Below are positions 7,753-15,679 of a stretch of 38,141 nt of DNA, piece after piece. Positions within the stretch are counted from its first letter, which is position 1. Each line of letters starts with the position of its first letter. This DNA is from Flavobacterium azizsancarii (GTDB lineage Bacteria; Bacteroidota; Bacteroidia; Flavobacteriales; Flavobacteriaceae): contig NZ_JAMZNK010000049.1 in NCBI RefSeq assembly GCF_027980145.1, positions 1 to 38,141 of the forward strand, in the 5' to 3' direction. Below the pieces are notes generated by a model, which saw only the letters and a list, made by a program, of their open reading frames with translations, was not told where the DNA came from and searched no databases. The position numbers were made by a program, and so were the translations under genes.

Positions 7753-8474
7753 TAAGTTCTGTTTGTATGTATAACGGTAGTACTTTGGTTTCTTTTTACA
7801 TTTCCTAACACTTGGTAGAGTCTTGTAACATCGTCAATATGCACATCGAATGGCTCATGTATTAATCGCCCGGAACTCTCATATTTTTCTTCATTCACAG
7901 AACAGGCCAACCAATTTTGTGGGATGTCACTTTTTTGAAGGCGCTTAATAACCCTGTACTCTGTTGTTTCTATTAAATAATCCTGACCATAAACAACTAA
8001 ACGTTTATTCTTTACCTCTCTTAAAGCAGCAATACTTCCAGATTTATATTCAGGATACATACTATCTCCGTGAACGCGCATTGCTGCGGTTGCATCACGA
8101 AACCAGTCACCGGCGTCAATCATTTCTGCTGGTTGATGCTGTGTTGCATCCATTATTGCTATCTCTTGCATACCTGCTGTAACAACTCCATCATAAAATG
8201 GGATAAGTTTTTTGTCTTCACGATTACTTAACAAGTTAGAAGTGCTTTTAAGCATTGTACCTTTTAAATCGGTAATCCAAACTTTGTTTATATTTTCATT
8301 CGCATTACATAATGTTTCAATAAACTTAGTTGAAAGTGGTACTTTTTCGTTTATTATTTGTGAAAAAGAAGACTTAGAGTAGCCTAGTTTTTTAGCTAAA
8401 TCAGCATCATTGTCCGCAAATCCATCAAAAATAAGCCATTTACTTAACTTCTTAACTCGTTCTATCTTAGTCAT
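7752..8474 (-). CDS. Phage repressor, HTH plus S24 autoprotease, 240 aa
   Basis: The N-terminal helix-turn-helix (DADLAKKLGYSKSSFSQIIN, residues 23-42) binds DNA. The C-terminal LexA/CI-like domain has all parts needed for self-cleavage: the Ala100-Gly101 scissile bond in VVTAGMQ, nucleophile Ser138 in HGDSMYP, and Lys177 in YRVIKRL. It is therefore likely to be inactivated through the host SOS response and so to switch the prophage from lysogeny to lytic transposition. It plays the role of Mu c, although Mu c itself is not an S24 protein. It diverges from the early operon across the operator region at 8502-8551. Confidence 0.88.
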   Translation of the reverse strand: MTKIERVKKLSKWLIFDGFADNDADLAKKLGYSKSSFSQIINEKVPLSTKFIETLCNANENINKVWITDLKGTMLKSTSNLLSNREDKKLIPFYDGVVTAGMQEIAIMDATQHQPAEMIDAGDWFRDATAAMRVHGDSMYPEYKSGSIAALREVKNKRLVVYGQDYLIETTEYRVIKRLQKSDIPQNWLACSVNEEKYESSGRLIHEPFDVHIDDVTRLYQVLGNVKRNQSTTVIHTNRT

Positions 8475-8501
8475 TTACAATATTATTTTCAATTTAATAT
8501 G

Positions 8502-8551
8502 AACAAAGTTTATATTTTTACGGAAAAGCATAAACTTTGTTTATATATTTG
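8502..8551. promoter_or_regulatory. Paired operators and divergent early/repressor promoters
   Basis: AACAAAGTTTAT (8502-8513) and ATAAACTTTGTT (8530-8541) are perfect inverted copies 16 bases apart. Each contains its own small dyad; the right one reads TAAAC-TTT-GTTTA. The right copy abuts TATATTTG (8544-8551), a match to the Bacteroidetes -7 box TAnnTTTG facing the early operon. On the other strand the left copy overlaps a near-match facing the repressor gene. A dimeric HTH repressor bound at both sites would silence both promoters. Confidence 0.7.
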
Positions 8552-8616
8552 TAAAACAAAATACAGAATACAAGTTTCAAAACACAGTTTCAAAACATAG
8601 TATAAAACGCAAAGAT

Positions 8617-8790
8617 ATGAAAATAAGAATCGCTCCCGAGTTTAAAACTCAAATGGCAAAAGAATTTAATACAAGTAAGCAAAATGTAAAAACTGCACTT
8701 GACTATTACAACAACTCAGAGCTTGCAAAGAAGGTTCGCGCTCGGGCAAAAGAGTTGTTGTTGTCAGAAGCTAATAATGTAACTATATAA
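8617..8790 (+). CDS. Small HTH regulator, Ner/Cro-like, 57 aa
   Basis: ATG 8617 to TAA 8788-8790 encodes a small basic helical protein. MAKEFNTSKQNVKTALDYY (residues 13-31) reads as a helix-turn-helix, followed by a helix SELAKKVRARAKELL. Similar tiny proteins, with the N-S-E-L-A-x-K-x-R motif, head early operons of Bacteroidetes prophages. By position (first early gene, opposite the repressor) it corresponds to Ner of Mu or Cro of lambda: it would dampen early and repressor transcription. The role is inferred from position. Confidence 0.7.
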   Translation: MKIRIAPEFKTQMAKEFNTSKQNVKTALDYYNNSELAKKVRARAKELLLSEANNVTI

Positions 8791-8818
8791 AATATAGAAA
8801 ATCCTACCGAGTGGCACA

Positions 8819-8846
8819 CTCCCGGTTTCGAGTACCGGGCGGGAGC
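8819..8846 (+). other. GC-rich hairpin with a tRNA T-arm-like loop
   Basis: CCCGGT (8821-8826) pairs with ACCGGG (8834-8839) around the loop TTCGAGT, which matches the TTCRANN loop of a tRNA T-arm. An alternative stem pairs CTCCCG (8819-8824) with CGGGAG (8840-8845). No U-run follows, so it is not an intrinsic terminator. It lies 31 bases before the transposase start and stands out in GC content from its surroundings. Confidence 0.55.
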
Positions 8847-8876
8847 AAAAAAGACCATTTAAACACCGTTTAAAGT

Positions 8877-10874
8877 ATGTACGAATATCACAAAAATACA
8901 CTATCGATACCCGCTAAACTTCTATATGAAGATTGGGGATTGATTACTTATAACAATTATCAAAATTTATGCAAACGTGGAAAGTTAGTACGTACCAAAG
9001 AAGGTCGGGGACCGGGTAACGAACCGTTTGTAAGTTTTCACGATTTGCCGGTTCACCAGGGCGTTGACTTTAAAAAATTATGCATTGAAGGTCTTGGAGA
9101 ACCTAAAGAGGTTCTGGTTAGAAATAAGTTAGAAAACTATATTGTTCCCGACGTAAAAGCAATAAGGTTTTTCGCTGAACACCGCAAACCAAACGGTCGA
9201 CCATTATCCGATGAAGACCAACGAGAAAAAGCCACAAGCGTAATGATTTTAAATGGTATTCGAATGCTATTTAGTGATCCAAAATTGAAAAGAAAAGCTT
9301 TTGGGACAAAAACAAGTATGATTTGGGATGAAGTAAGCATTGCTGTTAACGGGCTCAACAGTAATAAAGAGAAACCAAAATGGATTTTTTCTTTACCCGG
9401 AAATCCTCGCAGGCTAAAAGCAAAATACGAGAACTATTTAAAAGATGGTTATGAAGTTTTTCTTCATAAAGGCGAAGGTCAAAAGAACGCTCAAATCATA
9501 AAAGATGAAATCGCTGATTTTATCCTGGCTAAATATTGTCTTCCGATTAAAATGTCTATTCCAGAAGTACTAAATGCTTATGATGTGGAAGCCGAAAAAC
9601 GTAACTGGAAAAGTTTGACTGAGGCAGCGATTTATAATTGGCTTTATCAACCGGAAAGAGAACGTATTTGGACATTAGCTCGCCATGGATTGTCTGCCTA
9701 TAATAAAAAATACAAACACACCATCACCAGAGATCGAAGCGATTGGTTCCCAAATGCTTATTGGGCAATCGACGGAACAAAACTTGACTGGATACACTAT
9801 TGGGATGACAGCACTAATAAAATGGGTGCAAAACTTAAAATTGATGTGATGTTTGATGTTTACAGCGAAAAAATAATTGGTTGGGACTTATCATTTACTG
9901 AAAGTCATATTGAACACTTCAAAGCAATCAAAATGGCCGTAAATGAGGCGCAATGTAGACCATATTATCTAACGTATGACCATCAGGGAGGGCATAAAAT
10001 GGACAGGATGCAAACGTTATACGATTCTTTAATGGCTATCGAAGGACAGGGAACGCATCACCCAAATAAAGCCCGAAATCACTCCAACCCGTCAGAACAA
10101 CTGTTTGCACGTTTTCAACAGCAAGTTATTACAAATTTTTGGTTTTCAGATGGTCAAGGCGTAACGGTAAAGCGTGAAGACAACAAAATGAATACTGATT
10201 TTATCCTGGAAAATAAAGCAAATCTTAAAACGGTTGAAGAATTGCAAAAAGCGTGGTTAGCAGCAGTAAATATTTGGAACACTAAAAAGCATCCGCATTT
10301 TGAAATGAGCCGCAATGAAGTTTATCAACATGAAATGCCAATGAAAGAGCCGTTAACGCTTTGGGATATTATGGATAAAATGTGGATTGAAGAAACAAAA
10401 AGATTAGTAACCTATAAAGGTTCAGGGATCAATGTTAATATATCAGGAGTAGATTATGAGTTTGAAGTCTACAATAGTAAAGGCGAAGTCGATAGCGATT
10501 TTAGATATAAAAACATCGGAAAGAAATTCAAAGTACGATATGATCCTGATTTTCTTGATGGATATGTACAGCTCTACACTAAAGATGAAAAAGATAATTA
10601 TGTATGGATAGCCAACGCAGAACCTAAAAGGAAACATCAAAATATACCCGCTTTAATGAAAGAAGGTGACAAAGAAAAATGGTTCGCGGATATGCAGGTA
10701 CGAAAATTAGAATTAGAACGTACTCAAAGAGAATTAAAGGCATTAGAAGACCGCACAGGAATTAATAGGCAGACATTGATAGAAGATACCGATTTGCTTA
10801 TAAAAATGGGTGGAAATATCACCAAAATGGAACAATTGATTACCGAAGCAATAGACAACGAATACGATTTTTAA
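8877..10874 (+). CDS. MuA-like DDE transposase, 665 aa
   Basis: This is the transposase/integrase that joins phage ends to target DNA for integration and replicative transposition. The N-terminal ~90 residues are a small DNA-binding region, and residues ~205-280 a helical end-binding segment. The RNase-H-like catalytic core shows Asp299 (WAIDGTKLDW), Asp368 (LTYDHQGG) and Glu407 (NPSEQLFARFQ), the DDE triad with the spacing seen in MuA. A Mu-C-type beta barrel follows (510-585), then a charged C-terminal tail (590-665) where MuA contacts MuB. The length equals that of Mu MuA (663). It is followed by MuB after 18 bases. Confidence 0.93.
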   Translation: MYEYHKNTLSIPAKLLYEDWGLITYNNYQNLCKRGKLVRTKEGRGPGNEPFVSFHDLPVHQGVDFKKLCIEGLGEPKEVLVRNKLENYIVPDVKAIRFFAEHRKPNGRPLSDEDQREKATSVMILNGIRMLFSDPKLKRKAFGTKTSMIWDEVSIAVNGLNSNKEKPKWIFSLPGNPRRLKAKYENYLKDGYEVFLHKGEGQKNAQIIKDEIADFILAKYCLPIKMSIPEVLNAYDVEAEKRNWKSLTEAAIYNWLYQPERERIWTLARHGLSAYNKKYKHTITRDRSDWFPNAYWAIDGTKLDWIHYWDDSTNKMGAKLKIDVMFDVYSEKIIGWDLSFTESHIEHFKAIKMAVNEAQCRPYYLTYDHQGGHKMDRMQTLYDSLMAIEGQGTHHPNKARNHSNPSEQLFARFQQQVITNFWFSDGQGVTVKREDNKMNTDFILENKANLKTVEELQKAWLAAVNIWNTKKHPHFEMSRNEVYQHEMPMKEPLTLWDIMDKMWIEETKRLVTYKGSGINVNISGVDYEFEVYNSKGEVDSDFRYKNIGKKFKVRYDPDFLDGYVQLYTKDEKDNYVWIANAEPKRKHQNIPALMKEGDKEKWFADMQVRKLELERTQRELKALEDRTGINRQTLIEDTDLLIKMGGNITKMEQLITEAIDNEYDF

Positions 10875-10892
10875 CTAAACCCAAATCTAAAA

Positions 10893-11738
10893 ATGACAAC
10901 AGAACAAAAACACCAGATAGTAAAAGAAATTAAACACTTGTGCGCTTTAACCTCTCAAAATAAAGTTGCAACAAAAGCGGGTGTTTCATCGGCTACCATT
11001 AGCCAAATGATAAATGAGAACTGGACTTTGATTAAAGATGAAATGTGGCGCAAAGTAAAAGTCAAGCTCCGCATTGAGTTGGATTGGAAAACAGCCAAAA
11101 CCAGCAATTTAGAATATATATACCGTCATGCTGAAAAGGCAAAAGAAAAATCGATCAGCTTCGGAATTTCCTACGATGCGGGAGCGGGGAAAAGTCAAGC
11201 CTACAAATTAATAGCAAACACATTACCAAATGTGATTTATATAGAATGTAAAACTTTTTGGAAGTCCAAAAGTTATGCAAAAGCACTGGTTACAGCTTGT
11301 GGATTAGATGATTTTGGAACTACCGAAGATTTAGTAGAGCGCTTTATAGATCATTTAACAGGTTTGGATAAACCATTAGTGATCATTGACCAAATGGATA
11401 AACAAAAAGATGGTTCAATGGATTTCTTTATCGACTTCTATAATGATTTAGCCGGGCATTGTGGTTTTCTTCTTTCAGGAGTTCCGGCGCTAGAAAAGAG
11501 AATCAAACGAGGTGTAAAAGCCGATCGCTCGGGGTACTTTGAATTATGGTCAAGAATCGGAAGGAAGTTTTTAAAACTTAAACCGCTAACAATAACAGAC
11601 GTAACGGCTATTTGTGTTGAAAACGGATTAACTGATACTGAAAGAATCGAAACTATTTTCTGCAATTGTGAAGGTGATTTAAGAAGGGTAAAACAAGATG
11701 TTGAAAGCTATTTTCTAAATCAAAAAAAGGCGGCGTAA
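10893..11738 (+). CDS. MuB-like AAA ATPase, target-DNA activator, 281 aa
   Basis: An N-terminal helix-turn-helix (NKVATKAGVSSATISQMINE, residues 23-42) precedes an AAA+ core with Walker A YDAGAGKS (94-101) and Walker B LVIIDQMD (162-168). This is the MuB/IstB-like arrangement. MuB polymerises on target DNA with ATP, delivers target to the transpososome and gives target immunity. The length is close to Mu MuB (312). It ends one base before the next ATPase gene, so the two are probably co-translated. Confidence 0.9.
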   Translation: MTTEQKHQIVKEIKHLCALTSQNKVATKAGVSSATISQMINENWTLIKDEMWRKVKVKLRIELDWKTAKTSNLEYIYRHAEKAKEKSISFGISYDAGAGKSQAYKLIANTLPNVIYIECKTFWKSKSYAKALVTACGLDDFGTTEDLVERFIDHLTGLDKPLVIIDQMDKQKDGSMDFFIDFYNDLAGHCGFLLSGVPALEKRIKRGVKADRSGYFELWSRIGRKFLKLKPLTITDVTAICVENGLTDTERIETIFCNCEGDLRRVKQDVESYFLNQKKAA

Positions 11739-11739
11739 A

Positions 11740-12384
11740 ATGATAAAAGTTCCCAGAGCATACAGCTACGAAGACATTGAAAGGATAAAATTTAAAACCA
11801 TAAAATTAGATAGTGAATGGCAGCAGCATTTAGGCGAACCGCAATTAGGAAATAGTCATTGGCTTGTTTATGGCGGATCAGGGCAAGGGAAAACCTCTTA
11901 TGTGTTGCAAGTGATTAAGCAAATATGCATGAACTCTCAAAAATCACATTACAATACCTCAGAAGAGGGAATGAAAAAAGGTTTTCAAATGGCGCTCAAA
12001 CGAAATAATATGAAAGGCGTTCCCGGATTCAATTATCATCAAGAAAATGTGACGCAGTTGACGGCACGTTTAAGCCGACAGCGTCAGGCCAAAATAGTAG
12101 TAATTGATTCAGTTCAATACTTCTTTCGAAAAATGAGAACAGAGCATTATTTTGATTTTATAAGCAAGTTTCAAGACACAACATTTATCTGGATAAGTGG
12201 CGCAGATGGTGAAAAACCAAAAGGACAAATAGCTAATGATATATACTTTGATGCTGACCTAGTAATTAAAGTAAAAAATTATCAGGCAATAGTTGAGAAA
12301 AACAGATTTGAAGCGTATGAACCCAGAATAATTTGGCAACAAGGATATAACGAAAAGCATTTTAAACTATTAGAACAGGGATAA
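11740..12384 (+). CDS. RecA-like P-loop ATPase, 214 aa
   Basis: Walker A is GGSGQGKT (residues 45-52) and Walker B is AKIVVIDSVQYF (117-128), followed by a strand and ISGAD sensor-like segment (about 151-156). The order and spacing fit a compact RecA/RadA/DnaB-type core rather than AAA+. There is no Mu counterpart at this place. It is tightly placed between MuB and small early genes, so a role in transposition or replication (loading of a helicase, strand handling) is likely but unproven. The N-terminal 40 residues carry no recognised domain. Confidence 0.75.
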   Translation: MIKVPRAYSYEDIERIKFKTIKLDSEWQQHLGEPQLGNSHWLVYGGSGQGKTSYVLQVIKQICMNSQKSHYNTSEEGMKKGFQMALKRNNMKGVPGFNYHQENVTQLTARLSRQRQAKIVVIDSVQYFFRKMRTEHYFDFISKFQDTTFIWISGADGEKPKGQIANDIYFDADLVIKVKNYQAIVEKNRFEAYEPRIIWQQGYNEKHFKLLEQG

Positions 12385-12385
12385 T

Positions 12386-12766
12386 ATGAAAACAAATATA
12401 TTAGAATCAGCAACAGATTATTTAATGAGCCAATTAAAGGTTTGTGAAACCAAGGAAGATCTAATTCTTGCTTTTTGGTTTTACTGGGTCGAAAGTGTTA
12501 CAACCAATTCAGTCGAATTTGCAAAAGTAGTTGCATGCGCACCCGTCAATAAGTGGTTTATGCAAGAACTAAAAAAAGATGAAAGCGACTTTAGAGATTT
12601 TATTTCGATTTATCCAGACACCAACGGAAACGATAAAGACTGGCTTTACTGCAAATGCATCAGCAAATTGATGTCCAGATTTCCAAAGGTATTACTATAC
12701 GAAGCAAAAAAACAAGAGCAAAAACAAAATTTTAGAACACCAATGTCTATTACAAAATTAAACTAG
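12386..12766 (+). CDS. Hypothetical early phage protein, 126 aa
   Basis: It starts one base after the ATPase gene and is therefore part of the same early operon. It is a soluble protein with an aromatic-rich helix (AFWFYWVES, near residue 30), scattered cysteines (including YCKC near residue 88) and a Lys/Gln-rich C-terminus. I do not recognise the family. Confidence 0.65.
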   Translation: MKTNILESATDYLMSQLKVCETKEDLILAFWFYWVESVTTNSVEFAKVVACAPVNKWFMQELKKDESDFRDFISIYPDTNGNDKDWLYCKCISKLMSRFPKVLLYEAKKQEQKQNFRTPMSITKLN

Positions 12767-12769
12767 CCT

Positions 12770-13027
12770 ATGAGAAGCTATTTACCTAACAACCGCCATA
12801 TAATTTTAGACCTCGTTTTACAGTACGATACAACAAAAAAGGAAATCGGCAAAGCTGGGTTCTTCACAGAAACACAACGCTTATCAATCAATCAGGAACG
12901 CGCAAAAATAATGAGTGGCAATCATAGTTTCAAACAAAATGAGGCACTTGAAACACAAATAGCCCTAGTCATTTCAAAAATACGCTCAGACTCTTGGATA
13001 CCGGAAAAAGCAATTCAATATCAATAA
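12770..13027 (+). CDS. Hypothetical early phage protein, 85 aa
   Basis: This small, soluble, mixed-charge protein starts three bases after the preceding stop. No motif, membrane segment or metal site is visible. Helical stretches (around residues 30-70) and operon position suggest a small early regulatory or accessory protein. The family is not recognised. Confidence 0.6.
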   Translation: MRSYLPNNRHIILDLVLQYDTTKKEIGKAGFFTETQRLSINQERAKIMSGNHSFKQNEALETQIALVISKIRSDSWIPEKAIQYQ

Positions 13028-13042
13028 AAATAAAATACAATT

Positions 13043-13738
13043 ATGAATACAACAACTCCACTAGAAACAATTGATTTAACAAAATTCTCAGCTAAACAAT
13101 TAAAAGAAGCCTTAAACAAAGTAGATGCAAAAAAAGACAATGACCGACAAGCTTATAAAGAACTTGTAGAGCAAGCAGTCCCAAAAGCGATTTTCACACT
13201 TTGTACTGCTTCCGAAATGATTTCAAACGCTAAAACTCAAGCGTTCCAATTATTCGAAGATGTTTTAAAGCTAAAAGCAGATGCGTTCGGAATCAAAGAA
13301 AAACAGCAGTCACACACATTTTCATGTGAGGGCGGTGAAATAACAATCGGTTACAGGGTTACTGACGGATGGGACGACACTGTGAGTGCCGGCATCGCCA
13401 AAGTTGAAAAATATATCAGTTCGCTAATTACAAACGAATCTACAGCTGCGCTTGTTGACATTGTTTTTAATCTACTAAAGAAAGATGCAAAAGGGAATCT
13501 AAAAGGAAGTAGAGTTTTAGAACTCCAAAAATTAACCAAGAAAATTGATGATGTAGAATTTACTGACGGTGTAAACATCATTTCGGAATCTTATAAGCCT
13601 ATTCGATCAGTTTGGTATATAGAAGCTTCTTTAATAGCTGAGGACGGTACAAGAACACCTATCCCACTTTCCGCTAGTTCAGTTGATTTTTCAAAAGGTT
13701 ACAAATTTGAGTTTTACAATGAATCAGTCAAACCTTAG
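13043..13738 (+). CDS. DUF3164 family protein, 231 aa
   Basis: The pattern fits DUF3164, a family found in early regions of Mu-like phages. It has a helical N-terminus, a central strand pair EITIGYRVTDGWDDT (about residues 97-111), a long helix, GSRVLELQKL (about 156-165), and a C-terminal strand region ending in a phospho-ligand-like segment. The molecular role of DUF3164 is unknown; in Mu relatives it lies between the transposition genes and the late regulators, as here. The 3' end overlaps the start of the next small gene. Confidence 0.7.
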   Translation: MNTTTPLETIDLTKFSAKQLKEALNKVDAKKDNDRQAYKELVEQAVPKAIFTLCTASEMISNAKTQAFQLFEDVLKLKADAFGIKEKQQSHTFSCEGGEITIGYRVTDGWDDTVSAGIAKVEKYISSLITNESTAALVDIVFNLLKKDAKGNLKGSRVLELQKLTKKIDDVEFTDGVNIISESYKPIRSVWYIEASLIAEDGTRTPIPLSASSVDFSKGYKFEFYNESVKP

Positions 13739-13898
13739 TACGATCATAGTATTGGCAATAGCGCTGTACATGACAAACCGTAAACCAATAGCCACTTTTC
13801 ATGAGTGGCTAAAATTCAGAATCAGAACAATCTATAAACAATGGAAAAATGAGCGTAGAAATAATTCCAATAACAGATCACGAACAATACGAAGTTAA
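13719..13898 (+). CDS. Small single-pass membrane protein, 59 aa
   Basis: The frame is open from 13683, but ATG 13719 is the better start, because it puts a hydrophobic segment (LSTIIVLAIALYM, residues 6-18) at the N-terminus, followed by a basic, cytosol-like tail. It overlaps the DUF3164 gene by 20 bases and the next gene by 50. It is too short for family assignment, and the heavy overlap on both sides lowers confidence that it is translated. Confidence 0.45.
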   Translation: MNQSNLSTIIVLAIALYMTNRKPIATFHEWLKFRIRTIYKQWKNERRNNSNNRSRTIRS

Positions 13899-14049
13899 TG
13901 GTCATTTGGTCTATAAAGACCATCTAAATAACTGGTCATGCAAACAGGATTTATCAAACAAAGAACTTCAAGCTTTTAAAAAATATGAAGAGGTAGTTAT
14001 AAAAAATCCTAGAATCAAAAAACACTTCAAATCAACATACAAATCATAA
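13849..14049 (+). CDS. Hypothetical small phage protein, 66 aa
   Basis: A soluble protein with a beta-like N-terminus (VEIIPITDHEQYEVNGHLVY) and a basic helical C-terminus. It lies in the run of small early genes, with seven bases to the next start. The family is not recognised; the compact size and regular packing in the operon are the main support. Confidence 0.6.
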   Translation: MSVEIIPITDHEQYEVNGHLVYKDHLNNWSCKQDLSNKELQAFKKYEEVVIKNPRIKKHFKSTYKS

Positions 14050-14055
14050 AACAAC

Positions 14056-14250
14056 ATGAAAAATTTCAACAAAATAAAAGCATTTGACGAATTAATGAAT
14101 GCTATTAAAGTTCCTAAAAATAGTCCTTTATCATCGGCCATTGAAAAATTATTAGAAGGCCAGGATTATTTGCAAAAAATACACGATGATGCTTATAGAG
14201 CAGGATTTGAAAAAGGATGTGAGGCAACTAAAAAAGTAGATGAACTATGA
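14056..14250 (+). CDS. Hypothetical small phage protein, 64 aa
   Basis: A largely helical protein with the C-terminal motif AYRAGFEKGCEATK, a pattern common in short phage proteins of unknown role. The stop overlaps the next start by four bases (ATGA), indicating translational coupling. Confidence 0.6.
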   Translation: MKNFNKIKAFDELMNAIKVPKNSPLSSAIEKLLEGQDYLQKIHDDAYRAGFEKGCEATKKVDEL

Positions 14251-14600
14251 CAGCAACTAAACCGCAAGTCTACACAGGAACCGGTTCCGCAATAGATAAT
14301 TATAATGATCCAAAAAAGCAACTTCAAAACATTGTCAACGGCACAAAGGAAGTTAATTGGGGATTATTTGATATGAAAAACTCAAAACATAGAAGAATAC
14401 AATCAGACCTGAGACAAGCAAATATAGTCGTGAAAAATAATAGGCATGGTGAGGTAGCTGATATGTTAGGGTGGTTTAATCGGTTTTTAAAAAGTGATAA
14501 ATCACCAGTTAAAAAGCCATTAAAGCAAATGACTTCACAAGAATTATCAAAAATAATTAAAGCTCTTGATGGAGTGGTTATTTGGAAACACTCAATTTAA
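14247..14600 (+). CDS. Hypothetical early phage protein, 117 aa
   Basis: A basic, soluble protein coupled to the preceding gene by an ATGA overlap. The first ~40 residues are polar and low in structure. The middle (HRRIQSDLRQANIVV, then ADMLGWFNRFLKS) is helical, and the C-terminus carries QMTSQELSKIIKALDGV. The last part is faintly reminiscent of the C-terminus of Mu gp16 (GemA)-type proteins, but the core DUF1018 motifs are not visible, so I leave it unassigned. Confidence 0.6.
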   Translation: MTATKPQVYTGTGSAIDNYNDPKKQLQNIVNGTKEVNWGLFDMKNSKHRRIQSDLRQANIVVKNNRHGEVADMLGWFNRFLKSDKSPVKKPLKQMTSQELSKIIKALDGVVIWKHSI

Positions 14601-14625
14601 TACTAACTAAAATAAAAAAATAACT

Positions 14626-14844
14626 ATGACTTACCTTTTAATATTTATTGCCCTGTTCTCAGCCTTCTTTATTGCTTTAGTGGCTGGTTTTTTAACTGGG
14701 ATTTATCTTGTTTGTAAAATCGAATCTGAAGATGATAATGACGAATGGCTATTTAATGCTTATTGCTTCGAATGTGAAATTGAAATGCCGGTAAAAGAAA
14801 AAAACGGTCGCCTACATTGTTCAAATTGTGGCCTCAGACACTAA
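14626..14844 (+). CDS. Membrane-anchored zinc-ribbon protein, 72 aa
   Basis: A long hydrophobic N-terminal segment (residues ~3-30) forms one transmembrane helix. After an acidic linker, two Cys pairs (CFEC at about 48-51 and CSNC at about 65-68) form a minimal zinc ribbon facing the cytoplasm or periplasm depending on topology. The family is not recognised. A second Cys-rich small protein follows directly. Confidence 0.6.
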   Translation: MTYLLIFIALFSAFFIALVAGFLTGIYLVCKIESEDDNDEWLFNAYCFECEIEMPVKEKNGRLHCSNCGLRH

Positions 14845-14845
14845 A

Positions 14846-14989
14846 ATGGAAAGGTACAGCATCACAGAAGTATGTCCGCATGACGTAGCCAAAATAAGAG
14901 TACTATACGTTGTTTGTGGGTGCGAAACAACAGTACTCATTTGCACTGCATGTAGTGCAGAATTATCAGAACCTAAAATAGAATGTTAA
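14846..14989 (+). CDS. Cys-rich small protein, 47 aa
   Basis: ATG 14846 lies one base after the preceding stop, and TAA 14987-14989 one base before the next ATG, so it fits the operon exactly. Cys at residue 10, then CGC (24-26) and CTAC (33-36), plus a nearby His, could bind zinc. It is not recognised beyond a zinc-ribbon-like pattern. Confidence 0.6.
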   Translation: MERYSITEVCPHDVAKIRVLYVVCGCETTVLICTACSAELSEPKIEC

Positions 14990-14990
14990 G

Positions 14991-15350
14991 ATGAAAACAA
15001 TTACAAGTAAAGAAGCTCTTCTAAAAAAGCTTAAAAGGCAAAATATATTAAGCAATGGTCATATTTGGTATTTAACGGACTTTCACAAAACCAAATGTGG
15101 AAAAGTATTAGTTGAAAAATTAATACAAGATCGAACCTTAGAAGAAACCAAAGGCTATGCAGCATGGTTTGAAACTGAATGGAAATTACGTAAGCCTGTT
15201 GGTAATCATTTAGGAGTTGACATATTCTTAGATGAAACCAGGAATCAATACTTTTTTAAGGTAAAGAAAGGTGTTTATGATATTGACACATATCAGTACT
15301 GCATCGAAAAACTAGACTATTTAAACAGATTAGGAGAAAAACTATTATGA
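14991..15350 (+). CDS. Hypothetical early phage protein, 119 aa
   Basis: A soluble alpha/beta protein with aromatic-rich strands (HIWYLTDF, YAAWFETEWKLR, YFFKVKKGVYDI) and a C-terminal helix. The stop overlaps the next start (ATGA). The family is not recognised. The operon position places it among genes expressed after transposase and before the accessory cassette. Confidence 0.62.
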   Translation: MKTITSKEALLKKLKRQNILSNGHIWYLTDFHKTKCGKVLVEKLIQDRTLEETKGYAAWFETEWKLRKPVGNHLGVDIFLDETRNQYFFKVKKGVYDIDTYQYCIEKLDYLNRLGEKLL

Positions 15351-15679
15351 AAGTAAAATTAAAATTAACGGAAAAGCAGATTAGTGCCATAGTCAACACA
15401 TTCTCTCAGTCATCCAGAGAACCAGCAAAAGGAAGAATAGCTAAAGTTGCAAAGAGTGTCCTGGACAAAGTTGTTCTAAAATTCAAAACTAAGCAGTTGC
15501 AAGTTCAAATAAGCTCCACTCTGTTTAATAGTAACGAAAAGTTTACCTTTTCATTGGAGCTGGTAGAAGCACATTTTTTAGAACAGTATTTGTTTTCTAT
15601 ACAAGATTTTACAATGAGCGAATATGATAAAAACGCTATCAATCAAATTATAGCAATTCTAAATCAACAATTAGCGTAA
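15347..15679 (+). CDS. Hypothetical early phage protein, 110 aa
   Basis: A soluble protein coupled at both ends: ATGA with the upstream gene and TAATG with the downstream one. The N-terminal helix is basic, the middle is beta-rich (KLQVQ-type strands then FSLELVEAHFLEQYLF), and the C-terminus helical (AINQIIAILNQQL). The family is not recognised. Confidence 0.62.
   Translation: MKVKLKLTEKQISAIVNTFSQSSREPAKGRIAKVAKSVLDKVVLKFKTKQLQVQISSTLFNSNEKFTFSLELVEAHFLEQYLFSIQDFTMSEYDKNAINQIIAILNQQLA

Noticed and set aside
8632..8847. A tRNA or tmRNA gene using GCTCCCG and CGGGAGC as acceptor stem
   Set aside because: The halves are 200 bases apart, one lies inside the small regulator gene, and no D-arm or anticodon arm can be placed.
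8819..8860. Intrinsic terminator before the transposase gene
   Set aside because: The hairpin is strong but is followed by an A run, not a T run, on the plus strand; on the minus strand the T run precedes the stem.
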